From the NCBI GenBank assembly GCA_026389675.1, contig JAPLHJ010000055.1, positions 2,080-8,471 on the forward strand: 6,392 bases of DNA. Direction: 5' to 3'. Under the pieces are notes generated by a model, which saw nothing but the letters and a program-made list of their open reading frames with translations, made no database searches and was not told the origin of the DNA. This document shows positions 1 through 5,223 of the stretch, in pieces (position 1 is the stretch's first letter; every line of letters begins with the position of its first letter). The stretch comes from Chloroflexota bacterium. Its GTDB lineage: Bacteria; Chloroflexota; Dehalococcoidia; GIF9; UBA5629. Made by a program: the position numbers and the translations under genes.

Positions 1-105
1 CAAGCAATGTTTGATTCATCAAATCACATGGGATATTATAATGGACAGATTACAACTAACGGACTTTGTTTGTCAATGGGATTTCGCATCTTGCAAAACA
101 TTTGA
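1..105 (+). CDS. C-terminal end of an unrecognised protein, possibly formylglycine-generating-enzyme (sulfatase-modifying factor) like; 5' end outside the window
   Basis: Frame 1 is open from the first base and stops with TGA at 103-105, giving 34 residues. The tail reads as a polar segment with SSNHMGYYN followed by LCLSMGFRIL just before the stop. A GFR motif a few residues from the C-terminus is typical of formylglycine-generating-enzyme-like (FGE-sulfatase) domains and of some related C-type-lectin-fold proteins, so this is a plausible but weak assignment. The gene ends 23 bases before the FHA gene on the same strand and could share a transcript with it. It could also be a chance open frame, since only 34 codons are visible. 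Confidence 0.4.
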   Translation, partial: QAMFDSSNHMGYYNGQITTNGLCLSMGFRILQNI

Positions 106-116
106 TTTGATCGATT

Positions 117-121
117 GAGGT
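117..121 (+). promoter_or_regulatory. Shine-Dalgarno site that sets the start of the FHA gene
   Basis: GAGGT lies 8 bases before the ATG at 129. A GTG at 120 in the same frame would overlap this site and have no spacing, so the ATG at 129 is the better start. Confidence 0.6.
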
Positions 122-128
122 GCTAATT

Positions 129-584
129 ATGAAGAAGATTTGTCCTAAATGCGGTTTTTCGGAAAATAATCCGGAATGGGAGTATTGTCAGCAATGTGAT
201 GCGGAGTTTGGCTCCATAAGTCAGCCAATACCTGTTCCTGCCACAGGTACAATTCCTGCTAAAATTGTGGTTTACGTTGGGGCAAGGGTTGTAAGTGAAT
301 ACACGGTAATAAAAGAGTACACGACAATTGGCAGGAGCGACTCAGTCAAAAATATAACACCTGATATAGATCTAACTCCCTACGATATCGATAGGAGTAT
401 CAGCAGACCGCACGCCCGTATATTATCCAAGGGCTCCAAATATTTTATAGAGGATATAAAGAGTGCCAACGGTACTACTATCAATAACGGCCCGCCATTG
501 TCACCCGCTGTGCCTGTTGAATTGAGAAACAACGATGAAATCAGGATTACTGATGTGACAATGAAATTTATTCTTTCCCCTTAG
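129..584 (+). CDS. zinc-ribbon plus FHA domain protein
   Basis: This is a 151-aa soluble protein with no signal peptide or membrane segment. Residues 5-23 form a zinc ribbon: C5-P-K-C8 and C20-Q-Q-C23. A Pro-rich linker (about residues 30-45) leads to a forkhead-associated (FHA) domain at about 46-150. The conserved FHA residues are all visible: G68-R69-S70 after the second strand, S92-R93-P-H95 in the recognition loop, and N114-G115-T116 with N119 near the end of the core. FHA domains bind phosphothreonine peptides, usually made by Ser/Thr kinases. The likely role is therefore a signalling adaptor that docks to a phosphorylated partner, but the partner and kinase are not in the window. The start at 129 rests on GAGG 8 bases upstream. 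The domain call is secure; the process it serves is unknown. Confidence 0.88.
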   Translation: MKKICPKCGFSENNPEWEYCQQCDAEFGSISQPIPVPATGTIPAKIVVYVGARVVSEYTVIKEYTTIGRSDSVKNITPDIDLTPYDIDRSISRPHARILSKGSKYFIEDIKSANGTTINNGPPLSPAVPVELRNNDEIRITDVTMKFILSP

Positions 585-697
585 CAAACTTTAAGTATCT
601 GAATCTATTTTACTAAATTCAACGTCGGTTGTAGTGTCATGAATTGAAGTGCTGGAAGAAAAACATAATACTAAAAAGTGATTGTAGCTGATGACAA

Positions 698-1385
698 ATG
701 GGTAGGGTAAAGCTATTACGCGTATCAATTAGTCTCTTGTCTTTTGGCCTTTTTTGCTGCTCAGCTGGTTGTAGTGGGCAAAACATACGCCGCATGGATG
801 CGAAAATACATAGCACAGTAAAACCGGATGGGAGTTTGAGCCGTCGGGACGAGGCTTTTACAAACATTCACGAATACTGGATGGCAGACGAAATCTGATG
901 CATCGTATAGTGTCACAGCTATAACTGCAACGAAGGCATTTCGAAAAGAAGAAATGCAAAAAATGATCAAAGTATTTGTGCCAGTAGATACTGATGGTAA
1001 TTATGCCACCATCGAACCGGCGGGGTTAAATTTCAAGATTGATGATTATTTGGTAGTTAAATATACCACATTATCATTCACTGTGCCTCAAACTGCTATA
1101 GACTCAACAAATAGCGAATTAGCAAAGCTGGGGGATACGCGTTTAAATGAGGTGTTCAGCTTAATTTGGGCAATCACATTGCCGGGGGAGATTACAGAAA
1201 CAAATGCTGATTATTTTGACAAAGATACGGCTACGTGGAATTTCAAGTATACCACTCTCAAAAATGGACGCCAGATAACAGTTAAGAGCAGATATATCGA
1301 CTGGCCTCTCGTTCTTATAATATCCGCAATAAATGTAATGATTGTCTTATTTTTGTATATGATTACAAGGCGAAAAAATTGGTAA
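698..1385 (+). pseudogene. LppM-like (DUF3153-type) lipoprotein with C-terminal membrane anchor, broken by a frameshift
   Basis: The first part (698-898) starts with a charged, then hydrophobic signal peptide. It has a lipobox-like SAGC with the candidate lipidated Cys at residue 25, though Ser at -3 is atypical. A KPDGS segment follows, as seen near the N-terminus of LppM/DUF3153 proteins. This frame runs out at the TGA at 896. The rest of the protein continues in the +1 frame, which is open from 840 to the TAA ending at 1385. It gives a beta-rich region, LPGEITETNAD, then a TM helix (about WPLVLIISAINVMIVLFLY) and a basic RRKNW tail, the usual end of this family. Removing one T from TTTT at 856-859 joins the halves as ...DEALQTFTNTGWQTK..., which reads naturally. 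A 4-bp duplication at TGGATGG (878-884) would also restore the frame. An isolated second gene starting at 954 is unlikely, because the frame is coding-like upstream of that ATG. No strong Shine-Dalgarno precedes 698; an in-frame TGA at 692 fixes the start. It may be a true pseudogene or a base-call error. Confidence 0.7.
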
Positions 1386-1516
1386 TAGATGCAAGGATAT
1401 ATACTGGCCGTCACTAAGACAGACGAAATTCTAAAAGAGCAACATGGCTGAAAGTGACAATCAGTTCATATTACCGTGTAGCCACGGACTTTACCTTTAC
1501 ACGAGATTTGCGCAAT

Positions 1517-1543
1517 AAAAAACGCGGGGCCTTTCAGCCCCGC
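1517..1543 (-). terminator. rho-independent terminator closing the minus-strand phage operon
   Basis: A perfect 7-bp GC stem, GCGGGGC at 1524-1530 with GCCCCGC at 1537-1543, encloses a 6-base loop. Read on the minus strand, the hairpin is followed by GTTTTTT (the A run at plus 1517-1522). It starts 4 bases after the stop codon of the lipoprotein gene, so it marks the end of the leftward transcript. On the plus strand only a poor T-rich tail follows, so termination of the rightward genes here would be weak. Confidence 0.9.
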
Positions 1544-1547
1544 TTGA

Positions 1548-1844
1548 TTATTTAACTTCGCATGATACTATTTGGCTATCCCTGCCAATGGCTGTGATAG
1601 TGACGTCCTTCATGCCCAGTGGGATCCCGATGGAGTGAAGCGTACTGTATTCTGGCTCCAGTGGACTTGTGTAACACATCGTACCCTCGCAGTACGTTAC
1701 CTTGCATTGGGCATCCATGTTGGTCTCCCAGGACAGGCAGGCACAGCCACAATCATCAACTATCTTGACATTGGTAATGGCCAGTGGTATGCAACTGGAA
1801 AAAAGAAGGGCTGCCAGTAACAGCAGCCCCCACATTCTTTTCAT
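1548..1844 (-). CDS. small Cys-rich phage lipoprotein with an FN3-like domain
   Basis: This 98-aa protein begins with MKRMW and a hydrophobic stretch ending in LLFSSC. That is a lipoprotein signal peptide with Cys18 as the likely lipidated residue; Phe at -3 is slightly off consensus. The mature part (about 80 aa) looks like a single fibronectin-III-type beta sandwich, with LSWETN followed by KVTY and a final VTITAIGRDSQ strand. This is the pattern of FN3-like domains with a W-E-T-N strand. It carries seven further Cys (32, 34, 36, 47, 52, 57, 95), enough for several disulfides, and so is expected outside the cytoplasm. AAGGAG lies 6-8 bases before the ATG and overlaps the TAA of the 272-aa gene upstream. 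As last gene of the operon it could be a lysis accessory (outer spanin-like in position) or a lysogenic-conversion surface protein. It lacks the Pro-rich character of classical Rz1 proteins. Function not established. Confidence 0.75.
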   Translation of the reverse strand: MKRMWGLLLLAALLFSSCIPLAITNVKIVDDCGCACLSWETNMDAQCKVTYCEGTMCYTSPLEPEYSTLHSIGIPLGMKDVTITAIGRDSQIVSCEVK

Positions 1845-1855
1845 GCACTCACTCC

Positions 1856-2674
1856 TTAAAGAAGTTTGGCATAATCCCAGCCGACCTGGGTGGGGGTAAA
1901 GGCGCCGCTGCCGTAGATTGACCAGTCCACGGTTTTGTCCGTTAGCTGGTTAAGGCCGTCCTGGGCGGTATAGAGATCATTGAAGTAGGCCACCAGGTTA
2001 CGCAGATCCTCAAAGGTCTTGTCTGAGCAAAGCAGGTTATTGGCCTTCTCGTATTCCTTCTTGAGCTGAAACATGTAGCTGTGCCGGTTGCCGGCCTGGG
2101 CCGGCGCAGGAACAGCATCAAGCTTGGTGTGGAACTTGAATGCCTCGGTGAATAGCTCGACGCCTTTATCGACGAAGCGCTTGGCTTCGTTTATACGGAG
2201 CTGCCGGGGGACGTCGCGAAGATCGAAATGCGCAATGTAAGGCCAGAAGTAGAAAGCTCGGGAAAGCGGGGTGATCATCTGGCCATCCGCCTTGATAGAG
2301 CCCTCCGCGGCAGTGACGTACTTGGCCAGGTCCGCCGGCTGATAACTTTCGATCTCTGCAGCCGTCACGATCGGCGCTGCAACTGGCTGGGCTGCAACGC
2401 TGTCAGCTTTTGGGGATGCTTCCTGGGCCATAATGGCCTGTGCTTTAGCCTCGACCGCAGCCGTCTTGGCCTTTTCCTTGTCGATGTTGCCCTGGACGAT
2501 GGTATAGACGATGCCGACTAGTGTGATAAGCACCGGTCCCAGGATATCCACCAGGAACTGTCCGATGGTCTGAGCTTTAGCCGGGTCGGTGATGAAGATG
2601 CCTACCATGCCGGAAGCCAGTGTCAAGAGGGTGACGATGATTTTCTTGTAACCATCCAAAGGGGTCGTGTCCAT
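1856..2674 (-). CDS. two-TM, holin-like N-terminus fused to a soluble C-terminal domain of unknown function
   Basis: The protein is 272 aa. Two hydrophobic helices at about residues 11-29 and 40-60 form a hairpin, followed by QGNIDKEKAK and an Ala/Lys/Glu-rich, probably coiled or flexible linker (about 66-108). That N-terminal layout resembles small phage holins. The C-terminal part (about 110-272) is soluble, mixed in charge and rich in aromatics (FYFWPYIAHFDLRD; YMFQLKKEYEKANNLL; WSIYGSGAFTPTQVGWDY). I do not recognise it, and it has no visible peptidoglycan hydrolase motif. GGAGGT lies 7 bases before the ATG. The gene sits between a single-TM holin-like gene and a lipoprotein, which suggests a role at the cytoplasmic membrane during lysis or as a prophage surface function. 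A terminator hairpin lies about 20 bases upstream of its start, so it is probably expressed by readthrough. A holin would normally be much shorter, hence the holin call is only for the N-terminal third. Confidence 0.7.
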   Translation of the reverse strand: MDTTPLDGYKKIIVTLLTLASGMVGIFITDPAKAQTIGQFLVDILGPVLITLVGIVYTIVQGNIDKEKAKTAAVEAKAQAIMAQEASPKADSVAAQPVAAPIVTAAEIESYQPADLAKYVTAAEGSIKADGQMITPLSRAFYFWPYIAHFDLRDVPRQLRINEAKRFVDKGVELFTEAFKFHTKLDAVPAPAQAGNRHSYMFQLKKEYEKANNLLCSDKTFEDLRNLVAYFNDLYTAQDGLNQLTDKTVDWSIYGSGAFTPTQVGWDYAKLL

Positions 2675-2695
2675 AGTTTTACCTCCATGAAATAG

Positions 2696-2729
2696 AAAAA
2701 CCGCCCGGCAGAATATTTACCGGACGGTT
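2696..2729 (-). terminator. intercistronic terminator or attenuator between the 77-aa and 272-aa genes
   Basis: On the minus strand AACCGTCCGG (plus 2720-2729) pairs with CCGGGCGGTT (plus 2699-2708), with a single T-G wobble and an 11-base loop. The stem is followed directly by a run of T (GGTTTTTCT), the layout of a rho-independent terminator. It begins 21 bases after the stop of the upstream gene and ends about 20 bases before the start of the next one. No promoter is visible between the hairpin and the next start, so partial readthrough is implied. Confidence 0.8.
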
Positions 2730-2749
2730 AGGATGAACGATTAAAACGC

Positions 2750-2983
2750 TTATCTCATTTGCACATGATTAACGAACGCAATTATGAAGGCCACCATGGC
2801 AGTTATGATCAACGGCACTACCCACACAGCGACCTTATAGAAGGCATCAATTTTGGGGATGGCCTTGCAGGATTTAACCGCTTCGCAAAGCAGGCTTGCA
2901 ACAGCGACCCTCCATTCACCCTCGGTCATTTCGGTTGGTGTTTTGCCGAACCTGTTCTCCCAGTCTATGCCGTTATCTGGCAT
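2750..2983 (-). CDS. small single-TM protein, holin-like
   Basis: This is a 77-aa protein. Residues 1-50 are soluble and include an amphipathic stretch (EGEWRVAVASLLCEAVKSC) with two Cys (33, 39). Residues 51-71 (VAVWVVPLIITAMVAFIIAF) form one strong transmembrane helix, with a short NHVQMR tail. AAGGAG lies 8 bases before the ATG. Size, single TM and position after the tail genes are what one expects of a holin or a haemolysin XhlA-like lysis protein, but no diagnostic motif is present. The gap to the adhesin gene upstream is 44 bases with nothing recognisable. It could equally be another small prophage membrane protein. Confidence 0.7.
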   Translation of the reverse strand: MPDNGIDWENRFGKTPTEMTEGEWRVAVASLLCEAVKSCKAIPKIDAFYKVAVWVVPLIITAMVAFIIAFVNHVQMR

Positions 2984-3027
2984 TGGCGTACTCCTTGTTT
3001 ATTCAGACGTAATGCTGCTAAGCCGCC

Positions 3028-4065
3028 TCACTTTATTCTGATCGGTATTATGGGCACGGCGCCTTCCTCACTTCCCCAGCTGCCCCAGGCCGGTTCGTTT
3101 GATAGATACTGGCGAAGGAATATCCAGTCAACGGTCAACGTTTTGCTAGGATCGTCCATGTCGATATCAATATACCTGGCCGTTGCAGTCGGATAATTGC
3201 CGGTCACGGCAGAACGCCCATCAAGTATGAAGCGGTCGTAGTTGGTGCCGCTGATTGCATAGCGGCGCAGTTCCATGATGTGATACGAAGCTGTGTCAAA
3301 GGCCACTCCCAGGCTTGGCTTATGTATTGATGTCCCGTTGCCCGATTCCGCCGTGAAATAGCTGTCTCCGTGATAGAAGCGCAGGCCCATGGTCATAAGC
3401 TTTTCGTTGATGCTTCCAACCGTACCTATATAACCGAGCATCTTGAAACTTGTGACAGAGGTGCTGAATTTCAGCCTGGCGTGCAGGGCGTTGTTATTGG
3501 CGTAGGTTGACTTGCTTGTGATATAACGGCGGGCACCAGTTAAAACAGCCTCACCACTTGATATGGCGACGGAACCTCCACTGCCACCCTCGTCCCAGCG
3601 GTTAGTGGTATCAAGCGAGGCACCGCTGAAGTCGTCCGCAAATATGAAGGTGTTCTGGATGTTGCTGGCCGAGGTGGCTCCGCTGTTGCCATAGTACATG
3701 TAAAAGGTTGTGGCTCCCGTGTCGATTGAATCGAACTCGATCCAGACCGTTGCCAAATAGGATGTCCCGGAGGCCCCGTAAGATTCGATCCAGTAGTCGA
3801 GCAGCGTTACGCCGTCCGCCTTGGTAAACCTGATATCCTTAAAGTCGTTCTCGCAGTGGCCGGCGCAGTCCACGTCCTCTCCAGTGGCGCCGGAGTCCTT
3901 GCCGACCAGCAGTTTCATCTGGTAATTGGTAACGGCGCCGGAAGCCCGGCTGAGTGTAATTGATTTGCGGTAGGACCAGCCGGTAAGCGGGAAAAGGGCA
4001 TTGGCCGTAAATTCCCCCAGTATATCCGAGGAGATCACGGTCCCGGAAGCATTGTAAATCCTCAT
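3028..4065 (-). CDS. DUF2341 plus concanavalin-A-like (lectin/laminin-G-type) tail adhesin
   Basis: The protein is 345 aa. Residues 1-28 are a short N-terminal part, probably for attachment. Residues 29-128 match the DUF2341 pattern: W-S-Y-R-K at 30-34, TNYQMKLLV at 46-54, DIRFTKADG at 77-85, LDYWIES at 89-95 and TTFYMYYGN at 119-127. FADDFSG at 142-148 then opens a jelly-roll domain to about residue 322. It ends with DWIFLRQY and EPAWGSWGSEE, as in many DUF2341 proteins that carry a concanavalin-A-like domain. Such domains bind carbohydrate in cell-surface and phage proteins, so the likely role is receptor or polysaccharide recognition at the tail tip. Catalytic activity is not indicated. 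The ATG directly abuts the TAA of the 108-aa gene (TAAATG), so translation is probably coupled. There is no signal peptide, which fits a virion protein better than a secreted host enzyme. Confidence 0.85.
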   Translation of the reverse strand: MRIYNASGTVISSDILGEFTANALFPLTGWSYRKSITLSRASGAVTNYQMKLLVGKDSGATGEDVDCAGHCENDFKDIRFTKADGVTLLDYWIESYGASGTSYLATVWIEFDSIDTGATTFYMYYGNSGATSASNIQNTFIFADDFSGASLDTTNRWDEGGSGGSVAISSGEAVLTGARRYITSKSTYANNNALHARLKFSTSVTSFKMLGYIGTVGSINEKLMTMGLRFYHGDSYFTAESGNGTSIHKPSLGVAFDTASYHIMELRRYAISGTNYDRFILDGRSAVTGNYPTATARYIDIDMDDPSKTLTVDWIFLRQYLSNEPAWGSWGSEEGAVPIIPIRIK

Positions 4066-4392
4066 TTACGCGTACTCCGCACCGCTGATAACGTAGTCCA
4101 CCTTGGAGGCGGTCGTCGTATCTCCCTGTATCTTGTCGGCGGCACCCATGGTCAGCGGGCTGTCAAAAACCAGGGAGTTGTTGGCTGCCAGGGACAACGA
4201 TTTGGGTATTATCCGCCTGGCAGTTCCCCCGGATTTAAGGAAATAAAGGTTGACGGTCTCTGCGGTGGTGTTGGTATTGATCAAAACGATTGACCGGATG
4301 ACCGCGGTCGTAGAAGCCGGGACCGTGTAGAGATCGCCGATGGAATTGGGTAGCTGCCCATTGCCCAGGTTTTTAATCGTGAAACTTCCCAT
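4066..4392 (-). CDS. small beta-rich phage structural protein
   Basis: This 108-aa protein has no signal peptide or TM helix. It is a run of predicted beta strands, with LYTVPASTTAVIRSIVLIN followed by ETVNLYFLKSGGTARRIIPK and a closing VDYVISGAEYA. The order VP-x-T-x-A-V-I-x-S-I-x-x-x-N, then VNLY, then a late D-K-I-x-G is one I associate with small proteins of the tail or appendage module in many phages and prophages. No precise function is known to me. Its start lies one base beyond the stop of the preceding 77-aa gene (TAAAATG), with a modest AGGG Shine-Dalgarno. It abuts the adhesin gene, which suggests the two products are made in step and may be assembled together, for example as adaptor and adhesin. 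That pairing is inference from order only. Confidence 0.75.
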   Translation of the reverse strand: MGSFTIKNLGNGQLPNSIGDLYTVPASTTAVIRSIVLINTNTTAETVNLYFLKSGGTARRIIPKSLSLAANNSLVFDSPLTMGAADKIQGDTTTASKVDYVISGAEYA

Positions 4393-4393
4393 T

Positions 4394-4627
4394 TTATAAC
4401 CCTAACCAAGTCAATGTTTGGGCGGCTATATCAGCCCCACCGGCGCTGTCTGCCCATATCGGATTGACCCCGTTCCCTTTAGTGGTCAGCACCTGTCCGT
4501 CCGTACCCGGATGCAATACAGCAGGGGTAGACGCACCAGAGGCGTATATTACGTCACCCTGCTGGGTTAAAAGATTCTTGGTGATGACGTCGTCAATGGG
4601 TGCTAAGCGTTTCCAGGTTACGGCCAT
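4394..4627 (-). CDS. second, short MAVTWK-type tail appendage protein
   Basis: The 77-aa product starts MAVTWKRLAPIDDV and contains TQQGDVIYASGASTPAVL and GQVLTTKGNGVNPIWAD. This is the common phage appendage motif GD-(L/V)-(L/I)-x-A-S-x-A-x-T-P-A-V-L...VLT...W. It is clearly paralogous to the 132-aa protein at 4814-5212 over about 60 residues. It then ends in a different, short hydrophobic tail (IAAQTLTWLGL) and lacks the HATTHKNGGSDE segment and C-terminal domain of its relative. GGGAG lies before the ATG, two bases... specifically the TGA of the 61-aa gene ends at 4629 and this ATG begins at 4627. It is probably a minor tail-fibre or appendage component; a degenerate duplicate is the alternative. 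Confidence 0.8.
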   Translation of the reverse strand: MAVTWKRLAPIDDVITKNLLTQQGDVIYASGASTPAVLHPGTDGQVLTTKGNGVNPIWADSAGGADIAAQTLTWLGL

Positions 4628-4628
4628 T

Positions 4629-4814
4629 TCATTCTCCCGTCACGATGCGCTTTTCAAACTGCTCAAGTACCTGTTTCTTTACCTCTTCCAGAGTGATGTA
4701 AATCTCGGCATAGGTCAGCCTGCGCTTAATTATCTCTTTGAGTATGGCGTTGTGGAGGCCCGCCATCTTGTTAAGGCGGGCCTCCTCGAACTTGTCGATA
4801 TGCACGGTCTTCAT
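4629..4814 (-). CDS. 61-aa helical protein of unknown function inside the tail operon
   Basis: I do not recognise this protein. The 61 residues are charged and predicted helical (FEEARLNKMAGLHNAILKEI; then EEVKKQVLEQFEKRIV), with a short YAEIYIT segment between, suggesting a two-helix hairpin. The start is the ATG at 4814, which overlaps the stop of the 132-aa gene in TAATG. This favours re-initiation, and a longer reading from further upstream would overlap that gene extensively. Codons for residues about 10-20 contain a perfect 11-bp inverted repeat. Its position between two MAVTWK paralogues suggests a tail-appendage assembly helper or a small structural part, but this is inference from context. 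Confidence 0.7.
   Translation of the reverse strand: MKTVHIDKFEEARLNKMAGLHNAILKEIIKRRLTYAEIYITLEEVKKQVLEQFEKRIVTGE
4754..4785. repeat. perfect 11-bp GC-rich inverted repeat within the 61-aa gene
   Basis: GGAGGCCCGCC at 4754-4764 is exactly matched by its reverse complement GGCGGGCCTCC at 4775-4785, with a 10-base AT-rich spacer (ATCTTGTTAA). In the mRNA the stem starts about 27 bases downstream of the start codon. No T run follows on either strand, so it is not a simple terminator. It could be an mRNA hairpin that affects translation or pausing, or a protein-binding palindrome. Confidence 0.85.
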
Positions 4815-5212
4815 TATGAAGCTATCGTGCAGACGTAAATGCCGGTGTCGCCGGTCTTGAAATAGACTTTGCCCAGGTGTGCAGTGGCAGGGTCGGATGC
4901 CGAGTTTTCCAGGACTAATCCGTTGAACTCCTGGTCGTTGCACTCGACGTCCCCGGTGGGTTCGCCCAACTCGTGCAAGAGCAGTTCGTCGCTGCCTCCG
5001 TTCTTGTGGGTCGTGGCATGCGAGGCCGGCGCTCCCAGGGCCGCCCAGACGGCAGTGCCCCCTGAAATGGTGAGCACGTCATTGGCGTTGCCGACGCCGA
5101 GCACGGCAGGGGTGTTGGCAGCCGAGGCTACCAGCAGGTCGCCTTTTGCTGTGTAGGCCGTCTTGAGGACGACGTCCGCTTCCTGCGCCAGTTTTTTCCA
5201 TGTTACAGCCAT
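4814..5212 (-). CDS. MAVTWK-type tail fibre or appendage protein
   Basis: The 132-aa product starts MAVTWKKLAQEADVVLK. It continues with the appendage motif KGDLLVASAANTPAVLGVG and DVLTISGGTAVWAA (about residues 23-58). Next is SHATTHKNGGSDEL (about 64-77), another element frequent in phage tail proteins, and a C-terminal ASDPATAHLGKVYFKTGD plus IYVCT segment (about 105-129). These repeated modules are typical of collar and fibre proteins that build trimeric appendages. AGGAGG lies 7 bases before the ATG and overlaps the TAG of the RHH gene. The stop overlaps the next start by one base. Its N-terminal 60 residues are shared with the 77-aa protein at 4394-4627, so the two probably share an attachment site or interact. 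No receptor-binding domain can be named. Confidence 0.83.
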   Translation of the reverse strand: MAVTWKKLAQEADVVLKTAYTAKGDLLVASAANTPAVLGVGNANDVLTISGGTAVWAALGAPASHATTHKNGGSDELLLHELGEPTGDVECNDQEFNGLVLENSASDPATAHLGKVYFKTGDTGIYVCTIAS

Positions 5213-5223
5213 GTTGAAACCTC

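Noticed and set aside
644..671. Promoter before the LppM-like gene (TTGAAG with CATAAT or TAATAC)
   Set aside because: The spacing is 14 bases for the better -10 and the alternative -10 matches poorly, so in AT-rich DNA this is not better than chance.
954..1385. Separate 143-aa gene starting at the ATG at 954
   Set aside because: The same frame is coding-like upstream of this ATG (GWQTK...FRKEE) and no ribosome site precedes it; it is better explained as the second part of the frameshifted lipoprotein gene.
1474..1487. Small hairpin CCGTG-TAGC-CACGG as a plus-strand terminator
   Set aside because: The stem is only 5 bp and the following bases (ACTTTACCTTTAC) are not a proper T run.
1444..1518. 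Short plus-strand frame of 24 codons (MAESDNQFILPCSHG...)
   Set aside because: Only a weak AAGAG precedes it and nothing recognisable is encoded; kept only as a possible cut-off host gene in the prophage-edge finding.
2090..2105. GCCGGCC/GGCCGGC inverted repeat in the 272-aa gene
   Set aside because: The loop would be only 2 bases and the sequence simply encodes a Pro/Ala-rich stretch with GC-rich codons.
2759..3196. 145-aa plus-strand frame opposite the holin-like and adhesin genes
   Set aside because: It is antisense to two genes with clear ribosome sites and recognisable features, and its translation lacks any domain-like pattern.
4815..4943. N-terminal extension of the 61-aa gene to 4943
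   Set aside because: It reads the 132-aa gene out of frame; the TAATG overlap at 4812-4816 gives a natural coupled start.
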